A DNA stretch of 13,026 nt, taken from CAZEAN01 sp964510225. Its GTDB lineage: Bacteria; Planctomycetota; Planctomycetia; Isosphaerales; Isosphaeraceae. The notes beneath the pieces are model-generated. The model saw only the letters and a program-made list of their open reading frames with translations. It did not search any database and was not told the origin of the DNA. Location of the stretch: assembly GCA_964510225.1 (NCBI GenBank), contig CAZEAN010000157.1:1-13026 (forward strand), written 5' to 3'. A program made the translations under genes and the position numbers. Of the stretch, positions 7,170 to 13,026 are shown piece after piece. Within the stretch, counting starts at the first letter, position 1. Each line of letters begins with the position of its first letter.

Positions 7170-7964
7170 TCAACCGGGGAGGTGTCGACCTGCGAGCGCG
7201 AGGACGGCATCATGCAGCTTGCTATTCGAGGCAAGAAGTGTGGTTGCACCAATCGGTAGTGGGTTGCCTCGACAATCGGTGACACGCCCGCCAGCTTCCT
7301 CGACGAAAAGCCGACCAACGGCGAAGTCCCAAGGGGCGAGGTGGTACTCGAAAAAAGCCCCAAACTGGCCGCAGCCCACCATACAGAGGTCGAGTGAAGC
7401 CGTACCAAAGCGCCTAATTCCGTGAATGTTCTCACGGAAAAGATCGGCAATTGCGCGGAGCGTTGCTTCCATCATTGCTCCTCGATCATAAAAAAAACCG
7501 ACGCCGATGAACACTTGATCAAGCTGACTGTGATCGGAGACCTGCATCGGCTTGCCATTCAGGAAGGCACCGCCGCCCCTAATTGCGATAAAACGGTCAC
7601 CCCGAGCTGGGTTGAGGACGACACCACACTGGGGTTCTCCCCGATGGTAGTAGCCGATCGAGACTGCAAAGTGAGGGATCTGATGCGCGAAATTATTTGT
7701 TCCGTCGAGCGGGTCGACGATCCAGAGATGTTCGGCATTCTCTGCACCTCGTAATCCCTCTTCTTCCGCGAGGATCGCATGCTCCGGGAAATGAGAGTGA
7801 ATGAACTTGATGATTGATCTCTCGGCTTCAAGGTCTGCGTCGGAGACGAGATTTGCGACATCTTTCGACCGGATCTCGACGCCATCATGAAGATGACGCA
7901 TGAGGATTTCGCCCGCCTGGTCGGCGGCAGTCACGGCAACCTCTAACTCCGGAGTCATCTTCAT
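7170..7964 (-). CDS. Inositol monophosphatase family phosphatase
   Basis: A Mg2+-dependent phosphomonoesterase of the IMPase/SuhB/FBPase-like family. Likely substrates are myo-inositol 1-phosphate or another sugar or nucleotide phosphate such as histidinol phosphate or 3'-phosphoadenosine 5'-phosphate. The protein has 264 residues, the usual family length. Metal-binding residues are visible: Glu68 in LAEEEG, Asp84 and Asp87 in WIVDPLDGTNNF (81-92), and Asp213 in APWDFAVGRLFVEEAGG. GTASLDLC at 187-194 is the expected second signature. The start is ATG at 7962-7964, 4 nt after GAGGTGA (7969-7975). A TTG at 7980-7982 in the same frame would add six residues but destroys that SD logic. The gene converges with the aldolase and is divergent from the 188-aa gene. 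Exact substrate cannot be told from sequence. Confidence 0.93.
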   Translation of the reverse strand: MKMTPELEVAVTAADQAGEILMRHLHDGVEIRSKDVANLVSDADLEAERSIIKFIHSHFPEHAILAEEEGLRGAENAEHLWIVDPLDGTNNFAHQIPHFAVSIGYYHRGEPQCGVVLNPARGDRFIAIRGGGAFLNGKPMQVSDHSQLDQVFIGVGFFYDRGAMMEATLRAIADLFRENIHGIRRFGTASLDLCMVGCGQFGAFFEYHLAPWDFAVGRLFVEEAGGRVTDCRGNPLPIGATTLLASNSKLHDAVLALAGRHLPG

Positions 7965-7968
7965 GCGT

Positions 7969-7975
7969 TCACCTC
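7969..7975 (-). promoter_or_regulatory. Shine-Dalgarno of the IMPase gene
   Basis: GAGGTGA on the minus strand, 4 nt before the ATG at 7962-7964. It decides for this start over the in-frame TTG at 7980-7982. Confidence 0.6.
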
Positions 7976-8015
7976 GGTGCAAGCTGGTTTCGGGACATCC
8001 GTGTTGATGACTTCA

Positions 8016-8025
8016 TTCTATAGAA
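8016..8025 (-). promoter_or_regulatory. Possible -10 box of the IMPase gene within a 10-bp palindrome
   Basis: TTCTATAGAA is a perfect palindrome about 50 nt upstream of the IMPase start. On the minus strand it overlaps TAGAAT, five of six matches to the -10 consensus. No good -35 lies 16-18 nt before it, so this is a weak candidate. Confidence 0.22.
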
Positions 8026-8187
8026 CGGGAGTGGTTTGCGCGATCGCCAGAGGTCGAGAGTTTTGGAAATTGTGCGGCTTGGTGATCTTCCGCGCGAGGC
8101 TCCGACCCCTGAGGGACGATGATGAAGTTCAGTAAGTGAACGGCCCATGAACCAACCGAGATCACTCTAAGCCACTGAGTGGATCGA

Positions 8188-8754
8188 ATGTCTTCAAAAG
8201 CACGACAGATTTTTAGCTTTAACTTCCAGCGTCGGCGTGCAACTCGGCCTTTCCTCGAGTCCGCCAATGAACCGTTCCAGGGCAAACACACCTTCGAAGC
8301 AGTCCCGGGCAAGGTCCATGCCTTCGAGCTTCGACTTATTTCAGGCAACGGAGCTTTAGTCCCGACATTTGAGGAAGGGCAACATCATTATCGCAGCGAC
8401 TACGAGGTCCGGTATACGATCCCACCGGCTCTCCGACGGATTACCTACCAACTTCAGCTCGAAATCGAAGCGACGGTGGAGTCGTTTCAGATCGACGATG
8501 AGTTTCAACGTAATGGACTCCACCTACTCGGGCATAACCTCCCACCAGGAATGGTCGCTGCATACGACCTCGAAGTCGAGGAATCCAGGAAGATCAAGCG
8601 GCGACACCAGGTTCCAGGCTCGGTCTTGCGACCGCTGTTCCAAAGGAACGATCGAATCCTGAACGGACAGTATCGCTGCGATCTCGTCGCTTCGGGAGAG
8701 GATCCAGATCGATCGTTGAGAGTGACGGGGTCAATCAGTCTTGTACGCCTTTGA
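8188..8754 (+). CDS. Hypothetical protein, 188 aa, probably beta-rich
   Basis: No family recognised. The frame is limited by a TGA at 8176-8178; GTG at 8179 and ATG at 8188 are the possible starts, and ATG is chosen. Neither has a clear SD. No signal peptide or membrane segment is visible. The N-terminus is basic (FNFQRRRATRPF). The rest alternates short hydrophobic stretches with charged turns, for example KVHAFELRLISGNGALVP, YEVRYTIPPALRRITYQLQL, and RSLRVTGSISLVRL at the end, which suggests a beta-sandwich. A short HNLPPGMVAAYDLEVEES segment is the most distinctive feature. It lies 103 bp upstream of the membrane-patatin gene on the same strand and may be co-transcribed with it. Codon use resembles the rest of the window, which favours a real gene. 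Confidence 0.7.
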   Translation: MSSKARQIFSFNFQRRRATRPFLESANEPFQGKHTFEAVPGKVHAFELRLISGNGALVPTFEEGQHHYRSDYEVRYTIPPALRRITYQLQLEIEATVESFQIDDEFQRNGLHLLGHNLPPGMVAAYDLEVEESRKIKRRHQVPGSVLRPLFQRNDRILNGQYRCDLVASGEDPDRSLRVTGSISLVRL

Positions 8755-8857
8755 GTAAGGAGTGACGCCTGAAGATCGTAGGAACAACTTTCTCGGTTGA
8801 GACAAAAAGTGTTCGAGAATCTCCAACAGCAGTTCCCAGAACTTCAAGAAACCAAAG

Positions 8858-11212
8858 ATGAAAAATTCTTCGATTCCAACACTTGAGAAGAGTAGGCTGT
8901 CTACCCGAGGAATGGTAGCTGTACTGATTCTCTGCCTGGGGGTTGTTACCCTGGTTCAAATCAACGCTCCCAATCTCCTCAATGGAACTATTTGGTATCT
9001 GACAGTCTCCCTCAACCATGTTTTACGACACCCCGTTCCGTTGATCCCACTTGCTCTAGTCTTGACATTCTTGAGAGGGGCAGGGCGCTCATTTGGTGTG
9101 TACTGGCTCTTCTGGCATGAGCAATCGCGCAAGCAGTTTATAGTGGGAGTTTCGGCGGGGATTCTTGGACTCGTGAGCTGTGTTGTTTCCTGGTCGTTTC
9201 AAGCCGACCAATGGTACTTTGACAGCCGAGTGGTCGATCTCTGGACTTCGCTTTGGGACTGTTACACCCCAGCTTTCTTAAAGTCACGACCTTTTCTCTT
9301 CGGCTTTACTCGGCTCTCATTTGAATTGCTGCTCTATGCCCTGCCGATTCTGCTTTTGCTACTCATGTTGACAATTCTCTTAGCCCCGAAGAATCGACTT
9401 CGCTCATCGGAAAATGAAGAGGATCGTTCCCCAACGTCGAACGTAGCACTGAGGGGACGAATCGTCCGGAGATTACCGATGCTGTTGGGAGTCATTTCGG
9501 GAATCTTCATTACCCTTCTAACGGTGGAGTTCATCGGTTCCAGAATTGGCCTTGTCGATGCAGCGGCGGACCCACGATTTGACTCTGTCGGGCCTTGGAC
9601 GACCCAGATCAGGGGTAGCCTCGTGATTGCGGAGTTAGCAATCGCTGCCACACTTATCGTCTCCTTTGGAATTATCGCGAACTTATCGGATTGGTTCAGG
9701 GCTTTTCTTCTGCACCATCTCAGCCCGGCGGCATCCTCTTGTATGCTCCTGACGGCCATGGTCCTCATTTATGGGGGGGGACTTGCGGGGCTGGACCTTC
9801 TCTATGGTGACTTAACAACGGTTCTTCAAGTAGGTAGCGATCGACCATTCCTGAGTTCCCGTCCCGACGGCCTCTGGGGCCTCTTGATTGGCCTCCTTGT
9901 CGTTGTGCTCGTTACGCTTGCGGGACGAGGACGCTACACAATACGGATTATGGAACTCGAACGTCTCGGGTATTATCGGAGCCGTTGTAAGAGTTCTTGT
10001 GCCCCAGGTAATCGACAATCGGAGGGATGCCAGAGTGCGGGGTTTGTCCCCCTTCCACTCATCAATAACCAGCAAGGATCGATCGAACTGATCCCCGACA
10101 CGCTACATTCGGTGGACGGAGAACAGCCGCTTCTTGTTGTGGCAACAAGTGGGGGTGGCATTGCCGCCGCCGCATGGACCGTCGGTGTCCTCAACCGACT
10201 TGAAGCGGACCTCGGGAAGTTTCACTTCCCACAGAATGTAGCGTTAATCACTGGGGCCTCAGGCGGGATGATTGGTGCAGCGCACTACGTTGCAACACTA
10301 AAGCGGCCGACACCCTCACTTCCGGTTGCCCATACGGTGACTTCTGAGCTAATGTATGACCAAATCTGTCGAGATATTCTCTCTGCGACACTCCACCACT
10401 TCGCTTTCCGGGATCTCCCCCTCCAGGCATTGGGGTTCCGACCAGGCCGCGACCGCGGGCAAGTTCTCGAAGATTCGCTTATTGAGACACTTGGCCCGGA
10501 ATTCGGGCAGCCATTGATGGATCTCGCCGATGGCGAACGCGAAGGATGGAGGCCGTCACTTGTCTTTTCCCCCACTCTTATCGAGGATGGCCGTCGTCTC
10601 TTGATCAGTAATCGTGATCTTTCAGGAGTCTATCCCGCACAGTATGGTCCGGTACTTCCCTTTTTCCATGCTTTTCCGATGGCCCGACGATCCCTCCGAA
10701 TTGCGACTGCCGCCCGAATGAGTGCAGCCTTTCCCTTAATCTCGCCTGCTCCTGTTTTGCCTACGGTCCCGCGTCGACGGGTCGGGGATGCAGGGTACTA
10801 CGATAATTATGGAGTCGACCTTGCGGTCGCCTGGCTCTATAAACATGCAGCGGAACTAGGCAACACACGCAAAGTAGCGCTGATCGAGATTCGAGCATTC
10901 GGATTAAATCAGGGAGCCCTCGGGAAGTTCGAGGAACAATCCAACAGGAGCAGTCGGGGATTGGAGATGCTGACCACCCCAATCTCAGGTCTTCTATCGA
11001 CTCGACAGTCGGTCATGGCGTTTCGGAACGCACAGGCTTTTGACCGAATCCGATTTGCCCTCGGGCCTGATCGTTGTCGGTCGTTCGTATTCGAGCCTCG
11101 GTGTGAGGCCCCGCTGAGTTGGTACATCTCAAGTGAGCATCGTCAGAACCTCCTCGATGACACTCGGAGGTTGACATCAACAGTTTTAGACCTAAAGAGC
11201 TTCCTCTCATGA
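8858..11212 (+). CDS. Polytopic membrane protein with C-terminal patatin-like phospholipase domain, 784 aa
   Basis: A predicted membrane-bound acyl hydrolase acting on phospholipid or another lipid ester. Residues 1-360 contain about eight hydrophobic segments, near 19-37, 58-74, 94-113, 153-176, 205-227, 254-276, 291-317 and 338-356. A cysteine-containing, polar linker follows (370-400). The patatin domain spans roughly 415-700: oxyanion loop SGGGIAAAAW at 431-440, nucleophile elbow GASGG at 466-470 (Ser468), and catalytic Asp644 in GDAGYYDNYG. The usual dyad motif is DGG/DGA; here it is DAG, a small deviation. The family's Ser-Asp dyad therefore appears intact. The ATG at 8858 has no clear SD. 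The IS66 remnant begins about 50 bp after the stop, but the C-terminus (LLDDTRRLTSTVLDL) does not look truncated. The lipid target and biological role are unknown; envelope lipid remodelling is a guess. Confidence 0.85.
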   Translation: MKNSSIPTLEKSRLSTRGMVAVLILCLGVVTLVQINAPNLLNGTIWYLTVSLNHVLRHPVPLIPLALVLTFLRGAGRSFGVYWLFWHEQSRKQFIVGVSAGILGLVSCVVSWSFQADQWYFDSRVVDLWTSLWDCYTPAFLKSRPFLFGFTRLSFELLLYALPILLLLLMLTILLAPKNRLRSSENEEDRSPTSNVALRGRIVRRLPMLLGVISGIFITLLTVEFIGSRIGLVDAAADPRFDSVGPWTTQIRGSLVIAELAIAATLIVSFGIIANLSDWFRAFLLHHLSPAASSCMLLTAMVLIYGGGLAGLDLLYGDLTTVLQVGSDRPFLSSRPDGLWGLLIGLLVVVLVTLAGRGRYTIRIMELERLGYYRSRCKSSCAPGNRQSEGCQSAGFVPLPLINNQQGSIELIPDTLHSVDGEQPLLVVATSGGGIAAAAWTVGVLNRLEADLGKFHFPQNVALITGASGGMIGAAHYVATLKRPTPSLPVAHTVTSELMYDQICRDILSATLHHFAFRDLPLQALGFRPGRDRGQVLEDSLIETLGPEFGQPLMDLADGEREGWRPSLVFSPTLIEDGRRLLISNRDLSGVYPAQYGPVLPFFHAFPMARRSLRIATAARMSAAFPLISPAPVLPTVPRRRVGDAGYYDNYGVDLAVAWLYKHAAELGNTRKVALIEIRAFGLNQGALGKFEEQSNRSSRGLEMLTTPISGLLSTRQSVMAFRNAQAFDRIRFALGPDRCRSFVFEPRCEAPLSWYISSEHRQNLLDDTRRLTSTVLDLKSFLS

Positions 11213-11260
11213 GTCAATCAGGCGCGGCTTCAGAACTGCACAGAAGCCCCAGATAGGTGA

Positions 11261-12324
11261 TGCCAAGAGCACGTGGTGACCGCTGCCAAGCCACCGCAAC
11301 TGATTGCAAAGGAGTGCCGGGGACAGACTTGTTGGCCCACGTGATCACCAGCAATTACGGTGACCACACCCCACTGTATCGCCAGGAAGATATCCTCGCT
11401 CGCTATGGCGTGACCTTCTCGCGAGCCACTCTAAGCGGATGGATGGCTCATGTTGCCGAACGGCTCACACCCCTGTACGACTTGATGGCCCAACGGGTGC
11501 GAGCCTCAATGGTTATTCACACCGACGACACTACAGTGCCGGTGTGTTGTCCAACCCTGCCCAAGACGCGGACGGTTTTTTTAGTGTACGTTGGAGACGA
11601 CCAGAACCCATTCTGCGTCTACGACTTCACGGCCCGGACTACCCGCGATGGTCTCGAGACCTTATTGGAAAGGTTCAGCGGTTATCTTTAAGCTGACCAC
11701 TTCTCGGGGTACAACGGAAACTGTACGGGTCCCGAGGTGCGACGTGTCTCCTATTAGGCTCGCGCCCGTCACATGTTCTTCGACGCTCGTAGCTCAGAGC
11801 CACTGTTGAATTACGAAGCGTTGGCTCGGATTCCCCAGCTTTACAAGTTGGAGTCGGGCTGTCGCGAGCTGACGTCGGAACAGCGTCAGCGAGTGCGTCA
11901 ACGTGAGTCAGTTCCTCTGCTGCAACAGTTCGGTCAGTTGTTCCAGGAGCAGGCCCGTCGATTGTTTCTCACGAGTCCTTTGAATCGAGCAATTGGCTAT
12001 GCCCGCAACCAATGGGCAGGCTTGGAGACGTATGTGTGTGATGGTGATTTGAGTATCGACAACAACCTCGTTGAGCGGACGTTGCGAGCCCAGGCGATTG
12101 GCAGTGAAGAATTGGTTGTTCGTTGGCAGCGATCGTGGTGGCTGTACCGCAGCAATCCTCTTCAGTTTTGTGGGGAGCTGCAAACGGATCGGTGGGGACC
12201 CCTTCACTTCCTTGAAGGATGTGCTGGAAGGATTGCCGAGTCATCCCACCGGTTTACTCTCGGAACTGCTGCAGATGCCTGGTTGGCAGCTCATCCCCGA
12301 GCTTTGTGGAAGGTCGCGTCCTGA
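11261..12324 (+). pseudogene. IS66-family transposase (TnpC) pseudogene, 5'-truncated, multiply disrupted
   Basis: A remnant of the DDE transposase of an IS66 element. Conserved pieces: KGVPGTDLLAHV, YGDHTPLYRQEDILARYG, IHTDDTTVPV (first Asp, 11524-11529), ADHFSGY (second Asp, 11695-11697), and NNLVERTLRAQAIG (Glu, 12073-12075), then VKNWLFVGSDRGG and a closing DAWLAAHPRALW. It cannot be translated whole. A 1-nt loss near 11306 separates HVVTAAKPPQLI from KGVPG. TAA at 11689-11691 replaces the Gln of GYLQAD, and TAG at 11755-11757 replaces the Trp of YWARA. A 1-nt gain near 12103 shifts the frame, and a 1-nt loss near 12273 restores it. The N-terminal zinc-finger region is missing and no tnpA or tnpB is present. 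The gene is dead in cis. Single-base differences could in principle be assembly errors, but five of them make decay far more likely. Confidence 0.88.
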
Positions 12325-12366
12325 TCAGGAACGATGGGTCCTGGATATCGTCGATTCCGAGGGTAA

Positions 12367-12383
12367 TGATCCATTTTGGATCA
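12367..12383. repeat. Small hairpin between the two IS remnants
   Basis: TGATCC and GGATCA are perfect 6-bp arms around ATTTT. It lies between the 3' ends of the convergent IS66 and IS4 remnants and could be a weak bidirectional terminator or a leftover of an element end. Function is unproven. Confidence 0.3.
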
Positions 12384-12419
12384 AGCTGCCTGCAAGCTCG
12401 GACCGCTGTTCTCGATCTT

Positions 12420-12864
12420 TCAATTACGCGCAATTCGTCGACTGAGTTCGAAGCCCAGTCGAATGTCCATCAGTTGGGTCAAACCTCGGCACATCACCAG
12501 ATTACCTGGCGGTGGATCCTTACCTAGTGAAGCGTCTCAGCAGAACAGAGCTGACCAGTCGCCTCGGGATTGGATCGCGTGAAGCTGAACTCGGTCGTGT
12601 TATGCAGGATGAGGAGGGTCCCGGTGGTGGCCTCCGCACGTGCCTTGGTCGCCGCGAAGTGTCCGGCAAGGATGATCGCTTCGTCGACGCGCGGATTGCT
12701 GAAGAATCGGTAAGCGGCCTTGGTGGCGGCCCTGTCTTGGCAGGCCAAGGGTGTGGTGGCACCGACGCGTTCGCCGAGATCGCGGAGGACCATGCTCAAC
12801 CTGCTCTTCAATCATTGATCGGGGAACTGGGCTGCTTCAAGTTCGCCATCGACCAATCGTCCAT
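12420..12864 (-). pseudogene. IS4-family transposase remnant, internally deleted
   Basis: N-terminal IS4/Tn5-like motifs are read on the minus strand from ATG at 12862-12864: MDDW, then in the next frame DGELEAAQFPD, a TGA where Arg is expected, and LKSRL, LGERVGATTPLACQD, ATKAAYRFFSNP and GHFAATKARAEA, ending TTEFSFTRSNPEA near 12555. So the first ~100 residues carry one frame change and one nonsense codon. Further along, in a different frame, GKDPPPGNLVMC followed by RGLTQLMDIRLGFELS and a TGA at 12420-12422 resembles the C-terminal end of the same family, where WRG is usual and Trp is replaced by Cys. The catalytic middle, some 300 residues in intact relatives, is absent, so a deletion joined the two ends around 12530-12560. 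The N-terminal assignment is firm; the C-terminal one is moderate. Confidence 0.75.
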
Positions 12865-13026
12865 CTCTGTGACCTCAAACGACTTAGATGCCTCCAACTT
12901 CGACCAAACTATGAGACAGCAAGAGACCCGACATCCAGAGAGAGATACCCCAGACTCGTGGGTAATTGAATGGTGCGTAGAGCCCCTACCCCAATGCGAG
13001 GAGAGCTTCTTGTGAATCCTCCAGGA
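12865..13026. other. Non-coding tail of the window, upstream side of the IS4 remnant
   Basis: This stretch should contain the left end of the IS4 element and the flanking host DNA. I could not find a convincing terminal inverted repeat matching the region beyond 12420, nor a target duplication. No gene is supported here. Confidence 0.35.

Noticed and set aside
9334..9768. A 144-codon open frame antisense to the membrane-lipase gene
   Set aside because: It is opposite hydrophobic membrane segments of a real gene and has low-complexity arginine/serine content typical of a shadow frame.
11140..11270. Truncation of the patatin gene by the IS66 insertion
   Set aside because: The protein ends in a plausible terminal helix with its own stop about 50 bp before recognisable IS66 sequence, and the lipase domain is complete. 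A small loss of the tail cannot be excluded without relatives.
11689..11757. Stop-codon readthrough or recoding as an explanation for the two in-frame stops in the IS66 gene
   Set aside because: The gene also has three single-base frame changes and lacks its N-terminus, so ordinary decay explains everything more simply.
12071..12445. A separate 124-codon gene overlapping the IS66 remnant
   Set aside because: Its first half translates to the frame-shifted IS66 C-terminal region (KNWLFVGSDRGG), so it is part of the pseudogene, and the rest is unrelated read-through.
1..13026. CRISPR arrays, tRNA or rRNA genes, toxin-antitoxin pairs, or a defence island
   Set aside because: No regularly spaced repeats, cloverleaf sequences, rRNA motifs or recognisable defence genes were seen on either strand.

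Overview
The window looks like chromosomal DNA of a bacterium, most likely a planctomycete. That is inferred from the character of the carB, PPi-type phosphofructokinase and LacD-type aldolase products and from the mostly weak ribosome binding sites; no database search was possible. The left 8 kb is ordinary core and central metabolism. The right part holds two unknown or poorly known genes and then a decayed insertion-sequence zone.

Layout: (1) 1-1978, minus: the N-terminal ~659 residues of carB (carbamoyl-phosphate synthase large subunit), cut by the window edge. (2) 2219-2980, minus: an unrecognised soluble 253-aa protein lying upstream of carB on the same strand. (3) 3311-6825, plus: a sugar-phosphate group of PPi-dependent phosphofructokinase, bioD (dethiobiotin synthetase, about 31 bp behind it) and, after a 280-bp gap rich in inverted repeats, a class I tagatose-1,6-bisphosphate-type aldolase. 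The kinase makes a hexose bisphosphate and the aldolase could cleave one, so these two may serve one glycolytic route; bioD is a biotin gene that appears to share the kinase's transcript. (4) 7170-7964, minus: an inositol-monophosphatase-family phosphatase, convergent with the aldolase; a nested hairpin follows the aldolase. (5) 8188-8754, plus: an unrecognised 188-aa protein. (6) 8858-11212, plus: a 784-aa protein with about eight membrane segments joined to a patatin-like lipase domain with an apparently intact Ser-Asp dyad. (7) 11261-12324, plus: an IS66-type transposase pseudogene with two in-frame nonsense codons and three single-base frame changes. (8) 12420-12864, minus: an IS4-family transposase remnant that keeps the N- and C-terminal ends but has lost the middle.

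I saw no CRISPR array, tRNA, rRNA, toxin-antitoxin pair or recognisable defence system. The items most worth following up are the membrane-patatin fusion, the 253-aa protein, the inverted repeats around the aldolase, and the paired IS remnants. I do not see strong evidence for an undescribed multi-gene system.
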